Below, piece by piece: positions 21,204-31,116 of a DNA stretch of 64,000 nucleotides (positions within the stretch are counted from its first letter, which is position 1; the number at the start of each line of letters is the position of its first letter). A model generated the notes under the pieces. The model searched no databases. It saw only the letters and a list, made by a program, of their open reading frames with translations, and was not told where the DNA came from. The translations under genes and the position numbers were made by a program. This DNA comes from Bacteroidales bacterium (GTDB taxonomy: Bacteria > Bacteroidota > Bacteroidia > Bacteroidales > NBLH01), in assembly GCA_016937695.1 (NCBI GenBank), contig JAFGWC010000119.1, forward strand, positions 1 to 64,000, written 5' to 3'.

Positions 21204-21680
21204 TTATTTCTTTTCACCAACATATTTCTGTCTTACTTCACCAGTATAGGTATCAAAAATAATTTTTCTTCCTAGTTTTCCGCCTAAACTTGAACTTAGA
21301 ATCTGTATATTTTCTTCGTGAAGTATGTCTTTTGCAATACGAATATTTCTTTCGCCAATCATAAACTGGTTTATGTTTGTGGCAATTATCTCGGCACCTC
21401 CAAAAATTTTAGCTTTAATGTTAGATCTAGAGCTACCAAGAGCTTCCAACTTTTCAATTATTTTTTTTATTGCAATATTTCCATATCGTGGAGAAGCAAG
21501 TCCTTGTCCATTCCATAGAGGTAACATAAAATGATTCATTCCACCAATTTTTATAACAGGGTCGTATAAACAAACAGCAACACATGAACCTAATATTGTA
21601 GTAATATAGTAAGGTTCTGTATTTGCAAAAATTGCGCCCGGATATAAAAAATGTTTTGGTCTTTCCATATTATGAAACAT
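21204..21680 (-). CDS. cheD: Chemotaxis receptor glutamine deamidase CheD
   Basis: LGSCVAVCLYDP...GGMNHFMLP and GGKLGRKIIFDTYTGEV. Confidence 0.95.
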   Translation of the reverse strand: MFHNMERPKHFLYPGAIFANTEPYYITTILGSCVAVCLYDPVIKIGGMNHFMLPLWNGQGLASPRYGNIAIKKIIEKLEALGSSRSNIKAKIFGGAEIIATNINQFMIGERNIRIAKDILHEENIQILSSSLGGKLGRKIIFDTYTGEVRQKYVGEKK

Positions 21681-22573
21681 TAAAAAATTTCATCATCACC
21701 AAAAATCATTTCATTTCCATCTGCAGAGAAAGAACCTGTTTCTTGATCAGGTTCGGGTATTGATACTGTGAAGACAGTGCCTGAATTTTTTTCGCTTTTT
21801 ATTTTTATATCTCCATCTAAAAAATCTAATATGGCTTTATTAATAGATAAACCTAGACCATGTCCTCTATTTAAAGAATTAATACCACTATCTAATCTTT
21901 TAAATCTATCAAAAATTACTTGCTGATTTTTTTCGGAAATACCAATTCCAAAATCTTGAACTGAAATAAATAACTCTTTTCCTTCGAGCCATCTTCTTAT
22001 AATAATTTTATTGTTTTTACTGAATTTTACAGCATTATCAACCAAATTAGATAAAATAATTCTAAGTTTTTCTGAATCTGTTTTAAATGTAAAACTTCGG
22101 TCTTCACCGTTATCAGTAATAAATTCAAATTTCAATTGTTTTTTTTCAGTTTCAGGAGTGAAAGACTCAATAACAGATTCAATAAGTTGATCGACTTTTA
22201 CATTTGAAACTTCCATAAATAATTCACCTGATTCAATTTCAGCAGCGACAAAAATATTTTTTAGCTGAAAATCAAGATTAAAAGCTTCTGAATGTATTAA
22301 TCTAGCCATTCTATTAACTTTTTCCCAGTCGCCTTCTTTTACAAGCGTGATATTTTTTGAAAGAACAACAATTGAAGTAAAAGGATTAACTATTTCATTC
22401 GTTATATTTGAAATAAAATGGCTTTTAAGTGCTTCAGATTCACCTAGTTTTTTATTAACTTCCTTGAGTTCTTTTGTCAGCTTTTCTAATTTCTCCAATG
22501 AGTTTTTCTTTTCTTCAAACCTAATCTTTAACTCTTCGATTAAAAGTTCGTCAGTTATTTTTATATTACTCAT
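21680..22573 (-). CDS. Histidine-kinase-like protein with Asn replacing the H-box His
   Basis: SHFISNITNEIVNPF in place of the usual S/NxSHEIRTP; HATPase_c boxes LSNLVDNAVKFS, DFGIGIS and GHGLGLS retained. Confidence 0.88.
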   Translation of the reverse strand: MSNIKITDELLIEELKIRFEEKKNSLEKLEKLTKELKEVNKKLGESEALKSHFISNITNEIVNPFTSIVVLSKNITLVKEGDWEKVNRMARLIHSEAFNLDFQLKNIFVAAEIESGELFMEVSNVKVDQLIESVIESFTPETEKKQLKFEFITDNGEDRSFTFKTDSEKLRIILSNLVDNAVKFSKNNKIIIRRWLEGKELFISVQDFGIGISEKNQQVIFDRFKRLDSGINSLNRGHGLGLSINKAILDFLDGDIKIKSEKNSGTVFTVSIPEPDQETGSFSADGNEMIFGDDEIF

Positions 22574-22593
22574 TTTATAATGTTTTAAATATA

Positions 22594-23439
22594 TTATTCT
22601 CTTATATAAATTGTTGGTTTAACTTGCTTTAAAGGAGCTTCAATATTTGTAATTGACTCTGAATGCCCTAAGAAAAAATATCCTCCTGGTTTTAAATTAT
22701 TACATAATTTATTAATAACTTTTTCTTGAGTTTCTCTATCGAAATAAATAAGTACATTTCGGCAAAAAATTATATCAAACTTTTCATTTACAGCATAATG
22801 GTCATCCATAAAATTTAATCTTTGATATTTTGTCTTTTTTCTGAGATTAGCATTAACTTTTACAAGTTTCTTTGATTTATCTTTGCTTTTCATTAAATAC
22901 TTTCTCTTTATATCTATAGGAATCATGGAAACAGCTTCCTCCGGATATACTGCATCAAATGCTTTTTTTAGCACAATTGTTGACAAATCTGTTCCAAAAA
23001 TTGAAAAATCGAATCCTGGATTTTTCGATGCGAATTCGCTTAAAACGATTGCAAGTGTATATACTTCTTGACCGCTGGAACAACCGGCACTCCATAGTTT
23101 AACAAATTTATTTTCCTTATATATTTTAGAAAGCACTTCATTTGTCAAATAATCAAAATGTGTTGCTTCTCTATAAAAATCCGTTTTATTAGTAGAAACA
23201 ACATCCATCATATGAACTACTTCTTCTTGTCCATCTTTACTGAAAACAAAATCTACATATTCCTTAAAAGTATATATTTTTAAAGCTCTAAGTCTTTTCT
23301 GCAACCTACTTTGAAGCATAATTCTTTTAGCAGGAGGCATTTTTATACCATATCTAGTATATATAAATTTACTTAATTTATCAAACTCAATATCAGTAAG
23401 TTTTGCTGCAAATATTTTCTGTAGGTCTATTTCTTCCAT
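22594..23439 (-). CDS. cheR: Chemotaxis protein methyltransferase
   Basis: LWSAGCSSGQEVYTLAI, FDIIFCRNVLIYFD, LGHSESI. Confidence 0.96.
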   Translation of the reverse strand: MEEIDLQKIFAAKLTDIEFDKLSKFIYTRYGIKMPPAKRIMLQSRLQKRLRALKIYTFKEYVDFVFSKDGQEEVVHMMDVVSTNKTDFYREATHFDYLTNEVLSKIYKENKFVKLWSAGCSSGQEVYTLAIVLSEFASKNPGFDFSIFGTDLSTIVLKKAFDAVYPEEAVSMIPIDIKRKYLMKSKDKSKKLVKVNANLRKKTKYQRLNFMDDHYAVNEKFDIIFCRNVLIYFDRETQEKVINKLCNNLKPGGYFFLGHSESITNIEAPLKQVKPTIYIRE

Positions 23440-23457
23440 AAAGAAAAAAAATATTCA

Positions 23458-25638
23458 TTAAAACTTTTCAAATTCATCATCACTATCTTCATTCCCAAGA
23501 TTAAAATTGAATCCTCTTTTTATGTCTTTAGGTTCTTTCGGCAATATTTCTTGCGTTTTAGAAATTTTCTTTTCTATTTTGGATTCAAAATCTATTTTAA
23601 AATCTTTATTTTCTTTTTGTTCCAATTTTTCATCATATTCATTGTCATCTTCAATTTCTTTCATATCAGATTCAAAATCAGAAAAATCATTAATTTCTTC
23701 TTTGTATTTATAATTAGAATTATCTATATCATCTTCATTTTGGGCAAAATCATTATTTTCTTTTTCATTATTTTCTTTATCTAAATTGAAAAACCCAATG
23801 AGCTTAGTTAATTCATCGGCATATGAATTAAGAGCTTCAACGTTCATTGCAAGTTGTTCTGCACTGGCTGCATTTTGTTGAGTAACATTGTTTAATTGTT
23901 GTAAAGCATTGTTAATCTGATCAGTACCAGCTCTTTGCTCAAGACTTGCATTTGTGATTTCTTGAACTAAAAGTGCTGTTTTTTTAATATCCGGTACGAT
24001 TTGGTCTAATAATTCTCCTGATTTTTTTGCACTTATAAAGCTTTTACTTGTTATATCATTAATATCGGCAGCAGCAACTTTTGAATTATCTGCTAATTTA
24101 CCAACTTCTTTAGCAACTACTCCAAAACCTTTTCCATATTGTCCAGCTCTAGCAGCTTCAACAGAAGCATTAAGAGCAAGTATATTTGTTTGAAAAGCAA
24201 TATCTCCAATTATAGATATTTTTTTTGCTATATCACCCATTGCACTGGTTGTAGCAATAACATTTTTACTACTAATTTCAATACCTGTTGCTGATTTTTG
24301 TGCCATAGCATCTGCTAGTTTTGAATTTTCAGCATTTTGTTCGATATTAGCATTAAGCTGCTCCATAGAGGCAGAAACCTCTTCGGTAGAGGAAGCTTGT
24401 TCTGATGCACCTTCGGATAATTTTATTGCTGTTTCAGATAAGGCATTACCAGATTTATATAAGTCTTCTGTTGTTTTTTTAATGTTTTTTATTATTTCAA
24501 AAAACTTATCAACCATTGTTTGCAAGGATTGGCTTAAATCTTCAATTTCATCATTACCGACAACTTCAAAACTCACGTCTAAATTTCCTTGTGCTACTTT
24601 TTCTGCAATTTTGGATAATTTAAAAATTCTGGTTATAATTTTATTTGTATATATATATGCAATTGATAGCGCAAGAAGTAAAATTAATGAAACTAACCCT
24701 ATTCTTTTTCCAAGTAACCAATTTGTGTCTTTAAGTACTGATTTTTCAGGTACTTTTATTATAACATACCACGCTTTGTCAACTCCTTCAAAATTAACAG
24801 GAACTGTAAATTTAAAATCTCCTTCTTCGAGAACTTCAATTTCATTAAAGTTCTCGAATAAATCATCTTTTTGATATCCATTTATGATATCAGTGATATT
24901 TTTTCCAACATTGGCTTTATTTTTATTATCTGCATTTATAATTCCACCGTCAGAAACAATAAATATTTGGGCTGCTCCATTAAATAGTTCAGTGTTTGAA
25001 ATATAGTTTTGAATCCAATCAATTGAAATATCAACACCTAATACTCCTGAAATTTCATTGTTACTATATATAGCCTTGCCGTATGAAATCATTAGTAAAG
25101 AATCTCCTTCAAGAAAATCTTTATAGGGCTCAGTAAAAATTTGTCCATTATGTTGTTTTAAATAAGAAACAACATCAGATTTAAAATTGTAGTTCCATCT
25201 ATCTAAATATGAATAAACACCTTTTTTATTTATATATTTAAATGAAGTTAAAGTTTCATTAGTTCCACTATTATCAATTTTATTAAAATGATTAGGTAAA
25301 AAATTCAAAAAAACTGTCAGGACTTGTTTGTTTTCAATCAAAAATTTATTTTCCATTTGGTGTATTTGTTCTAAATCAAAATTACTTACACCATTTTCAT
25401 CCATTGTAGAAGACAATATATCTGTAAAAGTATTTAGTGCTTTAAAAACCTGATTTAAGTCTTGTCCAATGCCTTTAGAATAAATTTCAGCATTAGTTTT
25501 TGCATTAGTTTTTGCAAGTATTATTGCATCATCTCTCAACTTTAATGAAGAAATAATTATAACAATTATTATTGGAACTAAAACACTTAAGCCTATTATT
25601 GATATTAATTTCGTTCTTATTGAACCTGTATTTTTCAT
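23458..25638 (-). CDS. Methyl-accepting chemotaxis protein (Cache-type sensor, HAMP, signalling domain)
   Basis: Two TM segments; HAMP; hairpin tip IGDIAFQTNILALNASVEAARAGQYGKGFGVVAKEV; long acidic tail ending DDEFEKF. Confidence 0.95.
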   Translation of the reverse strand: MKNTGSIRTKLISIIGLSVLVPIIIVIIISSLKLRDDAIILAKTNAKTNAEIYSKGIGQDLNQVFKALNTFTDILSSTMDENGVSNFDLEQIHQMENKFLIENKQVLTVFLNFLPNHFNKIDNSGTNETLTSFKYINKKGVYSYLDRWNYNFKSDVVSYLKQHNGQIFTEPYKDFLEGDSLLMISYGKAIYSNNEISGVLGVDISIDWIQNYISNTELFNGAAQIFIVSDGGIINADNKNKANVGKNITDIINGYQKDDLFENFNEIEVLEEGDFKFTVPVNFEGVDKAWYVIIKVPEKSVLKDTNWLLGKRIGLVSLILLLALSIAYIYTNKIITRIFKLSKIAEKVAQGNLDVSFEVVGNDEIEDLSQSLQTMVDKFFEIIKNIKKTTEDLYKSGNALSETAIKLSEGASEQASSTEEVSASMEQLNANIEQNAENSKLADAMAQKSATGIEISSKNVIATTSAMGDIAKKISIIGDIAFQTNILALNASVEAARAGQYGKGFGVVAKEVGKLADNSKVAAADINDITSKSFISAKKSGELLDQIVPDIKKTALLVQEITNASLEQRAGTDQINNALQQLNNVTQQNAASAEQLAMNVEALNSYADELTKLIGFFNLDKENNEKENNDFAQNEDDIDNSNYKYKEEINDFSDFESDMKEIEDDNEYDEKLEQKENKDFKIDFESKIEKKISKTQEILPKEPKDIKRGFNFNLGNEDSDDEFEKF

Positions 25639-25687
25639 TATATTTTTTTGTTAAATTTTTGTTTCAAATATCATCCTTGTTAATTCA

Positions 25688-26182
25688 CTATGTTTCAGGC
25701 ATATCATCAAGAAGCATAGATGCATGATCGAATGCAAAAATTTTATCCATATCAAGAATCATTATAAATTTATCTTTTGATTTTAAAAGTCCTGTAATAA
25801 ATTCTGATTTATATTTAGTTCCTACACTTAACGGCGGTTGAATTTCATTTTCTTTAACTTCTATTACTTCCTCAACAGAGTCAACTATTGCACCAACTTC
25901 AACCATTTCATTATCGATAAGTACTTCTAAAACAAGAATACATGTTTCTTTTGTATTTTCAGATATAATTTCATTAAATTTCATTCTTATATCGATAACA
26001 CCAAGAACACTACCTCTAAGGTTAATAACGCCTTTTAGAACATCACTAGATTTAGGGACTTTAGTTATAGGCACTAATTCCAAAATATTTAAAACCTTAC
26101 TAACATGTACAGCAAAAAACTCATCGCTTAATTTAAACGAAAGGTAAGAATTCGTTAATTGATCAATATCTTCATCTATCAT
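25688..26182 (-). CDS. cheW: Chemotaxis coupling protein
   Basis: CheW motifs VPITKVPKSSDVLKGVINLRGSVLGVIDIR. Confidence 0.93.
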   Translation of the reverse strand: MIDEDIDQLTNSYLSFKLSDEFFAVHVSKVLNILELVPITKVPKSSDVLKGVINLRGSVLGVIDIRMKFNEIISENTKETCILVLEVLIDNEMVEVGAIVDSVEEVIEVKENEIQPPLSVGTKYKSEFITGLLKSKDKFIMILDMDKIFAFDHASMLLDDMPET

Positions 26183-26193
26183 AATACTAATAT

Positions 26194-28218
26194 CTAATTT
26201 TTAAATGAAAATTCATGTATAATTTTATTTGTGTCTAAAACTAAAGCAATAGTTCCATCACCAAGAATAGTTGCACCAGAAATTATTTCATGGTTTTTGT
26301 ATAATTTCCCAAGAGGTTTAAGCACTGCCTGATATTCACCTATAACATCATCAACGGCTAATCCTATTTTTTTATCTTCATATTTTACAATAACCATTTG
26401 CTCAACTTCAAGAGGTTCTGTGTCAATTTCAAATTCATCTCTTAAATAATAAAAAGGTATTTGTTCGCCATCGATAATAATTATATTATTGTATGCTTTT
26501 TTAAAATCTTGATGATTAACTGCATAAATTTTATTTACAAGATTTAAAGGCATAACATATTTGGTATTTCCTATCATAACTAACAAACCATCAATAATTG
26601 AAAGCGTTAATGGAAGTTTTATAGTAATAGTTGTCCCTACGTTTGTTTTTGAATCTAATTCTACAGTGCCTCTAATTTCTTCAATTTTTCTTTTAACTAC
26701 ATCCATTCCAACTCCTCTTCCTGACACATCGGTAACATTTTCAGCAGTTGAAAATCCGGGCAGAAAAATAATATCTAAAAGTTCTCTTTCTGTTAATTTG
26801 CTATCATGCTGAATTAATTCTTTGCTTATTGCTTTTTGCCTTACTTTGGCTAGGTCAATTCCTTTTCCATCGTCTTGAATTTTAATAACTACATTTGCTC
26901 CGGAATAATATGCTTTTAAATATATCATTCCTTTAAGTGTTTTCCCTAATTTCACTCTTTCTTTTTCAGATTCAATTCCGTGATCTACACTGTTTCTGAT
27001 TATATGCATTAATGGGTCTGTAAGGCCTTGTATTAATGTTTTATCTAGCTCTGTTTCAGCGCCTTCTGTAATAAAATCTATGTTTTTACCAAATTCTGTA
27101 GATAAATCTCTAATTAACCTATGGAAACGCGTTAACATTGTTTCTATTGGGATAAGAGATATATTGAAAGCGGTGTCTCTTAATTGTCTTGTAATATTTT
27201 CAATATTTTCGGCAAGTTGATTAAGTTCTTGAACTTTATTTTCTTCAACAAAAAGGCTCAAACTTGCTTGTGAAGTAACTAGTTCACTAACTAAATTCAT
27301 TAACTCATCTATTTTATCGGATGAAACTCTGATGCTTGAAATTACATTTTCTTTTGTAAATGTACTCAGTTTTTCAGTAACTGTATCTATTTTATTTTTT
27401 TTCTCTTTTTCGTAATTATTAATAAAGGGACTTAATATACTTAAATCAAAATGAGATTTTTCATCAAAAAGGTCTTCTATTTTATCTAAAATTTCACTTT
27501 CAGATAAAATATCAAAATTTGCAATATTTGAAATTTCTAGTTCACTTTCGTCTTCAACAAAAATAAAAACATCTTGAATTGATGCAACTGGTTCTTTAGT
27601 AACTAAAAATACTTCCCATGAAGTGTAGCATTTACTGAAATTAAATTTTGAAAGAAGAGGGATTTTTTGAGTTCGAGTATATACATTACAATTTCCAATA
27701 GTATTTAATTCATCTAAAAGATATAAAGGGTTGGTTCCGTTATCCATAATGGATTCATTGGGTCCAAAATAAATATAGAATGTTTGAACACTTTCTTCTT
27801 TTTCGGTTTCAGGGATTTGTGTTTCAATAATTTTTTTATCGTGTTTTTTTAAAATTCCTTCAACTTTGCTCAATAAAATATTATGATTTTTACTAATTTG
27901 TTCATTTTTTAAAGCTTCAGGATCTAGTAAATTTCTTAAATGGTCTACCGATGAGAAAGTAATACTGAGTAATTCTTCAGTTACTAATAAATTCCCATTT
28001 CTGATTTCATCATAAATTGTTTCAAGATTGTGTGTAAAATTACTGATTTCATCAAATCCAAACATTCCTCCTCCTCCTTTTAAAGAGTGCATAATCCTAA
28101 AAACAGAGGCAACTATCTCTGTATCTTTAGGTTGTTTTTCAAGAGAAAGTAAAGCTTGTTCCAAATCATTAATTAAATCGGTAGCTTCTTCAATAAATTT
28201 TTTTTGAAAATTATCCAT
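26194..28218 (-). CDS. cheA: Chemotaxis histidine kinase
   Basis: Hpt RIMHSLKGGGGMFGFDEI; HATPase HIIRNSVDHGIE, DDGKGID, GRGVGMDVVK; C-terminal CheW-like domain. Confidence 0.97.
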   Translation of the reverse strand: MDNFQKKFIEEATDLINDLEQALLSLEKQPKDTEIVASVFRIMHSLKGGGGMFGFDEISNFTHNLETIYDEIRNGNLLVTEELLSITFSSVDHLRNLLDPEALKNEQISKNHNILLSKVEGILKKHDKKIIETQIPETEKEESVQTFYIYFGPNESIMDNGTNPLYLLDELNTIGNCNVYTRTQKIPLLSKFNFSKCYTSWEVFLVTKEPVASIQDVFIFVEDESELEISNIANFDILSESEILDKIEDLFDEKSHFDLSILSPFINNYEKEKKNKIDTVTEKLSTFTKENVISSIRVSSDKIDELMNLVSELVTSQASLSLFVEENKVQELNQLAENIENITRQLRDTAFNISLIPIETMLTRFHRLIRDLSTEFGKNIDFITEGAETELDKTLIQGLTDPLMHIIRNSVDHGIESEKERVKLGKTLKGMIYLKAYYSGANVVIKIQDDGKGIDLAKVRQKAISKELIQHDSKLTERELLDIIFLPGFSTAENVTDVSGRGVGMDVVKRKIEEIRGTVELDSKTNVGTTITIKLPLTLSIIDGLLVMIGNTKYVMPLNLVNKIYAVNHQDFKKAYNNIIIIDGEQIPFYYLRDEFEIDTEPLEVEQMVIVKYEDKKIGLAVDDVIGEYQAVLKPLGKLYKNHEIISGATILGDGTIALVLDTNKIIHEFSFKN

Positions 28219-28307
28219 TTTAGATAAATTTAACTTAACTGAAAATAAATTAGGTTTTTACACCTTTAAAATTAATAACACTCTTAAAAAAGTTACAATT
28301 AATAAAG

Positions 28308-28673
28308 TTATCTCATAACTTTATTAATTGCAGCTAAAAGTTTGGCTGGCACAAAAGGTTTAATAATCCAACCGGTAGCACCTGCATCTTTAGCTTCCAT
28401 TTTTTTATCACGTTGCGATTCTGTTGTTAAAAATAATATAGGAATTCTTGTATAATCATTAATTTTCCTTACTTCTCGAATAAGTTCTATGCCATTCATA
28501 TTTGGCATATGCAAGTCTGTAAGTAATAAATCAATAATTTGTCCATCGAAATGCTTTATTGCATCTTGTCCATCGATTGCAACAATTATATTATAACCTG
28601 CATTTTCTAAAGTAAAACTTACTACTTCGCGAATACTTTCTGAATCATCAACAATTAAAATAGTTTTAGCCAT
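28308..28673 (-). CDS. cheY: Chemotaxis response regulator
   Basis: ILIVDDSESIRE, LLTDLHMPNMNG, FLTTES, GWIIKPF. Confidence 0.93.
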   Translation of the reverse strand: MAKTILIVDDSESIREVVSFTLENAGYNIIVAIDGQDAIKHFDGQIIDLLLTDLHMPNMNGIELIREVRKINDYTRIPILFLTTESQRDKKMEAKDAGATGWIIKPFVPAKLLAAINKVMR

Positions 28674-28707
28674 GATTAATTAAATTAAATGTTTTTACAG
28701 CTATATA

Positions 28708-29028
28708 TTATAGAGATTTTATAATACTTGTTAAGCCTGAAATTTGTAATAGTTCTAATATATCTTTTGATAGATCAATATTAAATGAAATCTTTTTATT
28801 GTGTGAAATACAAGTGTTTTTTAATGAAACAAGAAGTTGAATTGTTGCCAAATCGCAAACAGTAACATCATTAATATTTATCACAAGATTTTCATAATCT
28901 TTTTCTGCAGTTTTCAGATTTTTAACTACTTCTTTTAAATTATTAACACCCAAATCTCCACCCATAAAAATTTGTACTTTTTTATCTCCTTTTTTTGGCG
29001 CTTGAATTCTAAAATTAATATCTTTCAT
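28708..29028 (-). CDS. STAS-domain protein in the chemotaxis operon
   Basis: Fold-typical pattern VININDVTVCDLATIQLLVSLKNTC...LLQISGLTSIIK. Confidence 0.75.
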   Translation of the reverse strand: MKDINFRIQAPKKGDKKVQIFMGGDLGVNNLKEVVKNLKTAEKDYENLVININDVTVCDLATIQLLVSLKNTCISHNKKISFNIDLSKDILELLQISGLTSIIKSL

Positions 29029-29148
29029 TTGTTATATTTTATTTATATATAATGTCAAATGGAACATTCAAATTATTAAAATAAAAAACTCAACTCTTAT
29101 TTTTTCATCACTTAAAATTTTTTAAATATATTAACTTAAAATATATTT

Positions 29149-30945
29149 TCAAAAAAATTCAATTTCATCATCATTTTCAGAGTCAAGATCTTCGTTTAAT
29201 ACATTACCATGAATAATCCTTTGGCTTTCCATAGTATATCTTTCTTTTATTTTATCAAGACTTTCATGTGACTCTTCTAGTTTTGTAACTGAAGCGTCAT
29301 CTCTTATAGTCAAATATATATTATTTAATTCAAGTATTATTTCTTCAATAACTTTTTCAAAAAAGTCATAATATTTTACTTTTTCTATTGAACTTTGTAT
29401 GTCTAGTGCTAATTTACTACCTAATTGTCCGTTTTGTTTTAAGATATTTTCAATGCTCGAGTTATTTTCATTTAAAATATTTACAATAGAATATATATTT
29501 TCAGATAATTGCTTTAAATTAGATTTAAAATTATTTTCTTTATAAGCATTACTTAAAGTTTCTAATAGATATAATTCATCATAATTTTTCTCAAAATATT
29601 TTTTTGTTTGACTTAATTCTTCCTCGATGTTAAGATTAATTTCAACGATTTGTTTTTTTAATTTTTTCAATTCAGGATATACACTAGCATCTCTGCATAA
29701 TTCTTCAATTATTTCATCGAAATTAGTCTTGAAATTTTTTCTGCTTTCACAAGTTTTTTCCAGATCATTTTTTATATCAATAAAAGTATCTTTTACATTA
29801 CTGATTTTTATATCAAATTCTTCACCATTAATTGCAAATTGATTAATTAATTCTACTGATTTTTCTAATTTGTTTTCAATTTCTCTAAAATGTGTTATTC
29901 CAAAAATAGGATTATGCCCTGAAAAAGAAGTGCACATTGATGAAATTACTTTCATATCTTCACCAATTTCCATAAAATTTTTAGTGATTTTTTCAATTGC
30001 ATCCTGATATTCTTGATTTGTGTATATAAGTTGAGCAACTTGTATTCCGGCGATATCTCTAATTTTTAAAAATTTCTTAGTTTGCTCAGTAAGTTCAGTT
30101 TTTTTATCTTTATAATCAAAGTCGTTGAGTTCATCAATTATCTCTTTATGAGTTTGCTGAACATGTTCCATTTTTTGTCTGATAATATCATGAAATTGTA
30201 AATTTGTAATAATTTTGCTTACATTTTCAAAATAGTTTTCAGTTTTTTTTGCTAAAATAGGCATTTGAACAGATGCTTCCTGATGTTTAGCTGTTAAAAT
30301 TGTAACACTTGATTTAATTTGCTCTAAAATTGCTTCAAGAGTATAGTTTTGTTGCTCTTTAAACTCATTAAAAAAATTCAGAACTGACTTAACAATTACT
30401 TTTACTTTATTATTCTTTTCATTAAAAGAATCATATGTATCTTTTATTATTTTAATTTCTATAATTACTTTATCAATTTTTTGAATTATTTCTGTTTTAT
30501 CAGGATTGTAAGAAAGATTTAACTTTAAGTTTGCAAACAAAAAATTAAGAGTCATCAAGTTTTGATTGAAGTTCTTAACCGGGATAAACATGGCGTTAAG
30601 AGTGACTTGCATTGAATCTAATATTTTAGCCGCTTTTATAACGCTATTTAAAAAATCATCAATTTGAAGTTTTAAACCTAAATGAAATGAATCTAGCTTT
30701 TTCAATAAGTAATTTCTATCTTTTCCAGCTAATATTTCAAAAAGTTTATTTGCGTTTCCTGAAATATCATTGGCAATTTTAGAATTATCTTTCAAATTTG
30801 AATTTAATAGTAAGAAATCCTTTGAAGAGGATTCGTTTAATGCAGTAATCTTAACATCAATGTCTGATAATAGAATAATGATTTCTTTTATCGAATCCCT
30901 ATTGAGAGAAAATCTATAATTACTAGTCTTCATATCATCGCCCAT
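29149..30945 (-). CDS. Helical chemotaxis-operon protein; candidate CheZ-like CheY-P phosphatase
   Basis: Soluble helical protein; motif LQFHDIIRQKMEHV (Asp253-xxx-Gln257) resembles the CheZ FQDLTGQ motif; acidic C-terminus NDDEIEFF. Confidence 0.5.
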   Translation of the reverse strand: MGDDMKTSNYRFSLNRDSIKEIIILLSDIDVKITALNESSSKDFLLLNSNLKDNSKIANDISGNANKLFEILAGKDRNYLLKKLDSFHLGLKLQIDDFLNSVIKAAKILDSMQVTLNAMFIPVKNFNQNLMTLNFLFANLKLNLSYNPDKTEIIQKIDKVIIEIKIIKDTYDSFNEKNNKVKVIVKSVLNFFNEFKEQQNYTLEAILEQIKSSVTILTAKHQEASVQMPILAKKTENYFENVSKIITNLQFHDIIRQKMEHVQQTHKEIIDELNDFDYKDKKTELTEQTKKFLKIRDIAGIQVAQLIYTNQEYQDAIEKITKNFMEIGEDMKVISSMCTSFSGHNPIFGITHFREIENKLEKSVELINQFAINGEEFDIKISNVKDTFIDIKNDLEKTCESRKNFKTNFDEIIEELCRDASVYPELKKLKKQIVEINLNIEEELSQTKKYFEKNYDELYLLETLSNAYKENNFKSNLKQLSENIYSIVNILNENNSSIENILKQNGQLGSKLALDIQSSIEKVKYYDFFEKVIEEIILELNNIYLTIRDDASVTKLEESHESLDKIKERYTMESQRIIHGNVLNEDLDSENDDEIEFF

Positions 30946-31078
30946 CTATATATTTTTAACAAAAAAAATTATTTTGATAAATATACAAATATTTTTTTCA
31001 TTTTACGAAATTCATTAATATTTATAAATAATTATTCACTTTTTTTAAATAAGCTAGCAAAGTTTTAATTTATTAAAT

Positions 31079-31086
31079 TATATTTG
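31079..31086 (+). promoter_or_regulatory. Bacteroidota-type -7 element TATATTTG
   Basis: TATATTTG 31-38 bp upstream of the ATG at 31117. Confidence 0.55.
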
Positions 31087-31116
31087 CGCAATTTTAAAAA
31101 CTCAATAAAATCTATT

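Noticed and set aside
25484-25520. Small tandem repeat TTTTTGCATTAG in the MCP gene (AKTNAKTNA)
   Set aside because: Only two short units within coding sequence; ordinary slippage-scale duplication.
31084-31116. Extended N-terminus of the OmpH-like ORF
   Set aside because: The TTG at 31084 lies inside the TATATTTG promoter element; ATG at 31117 is a better start.
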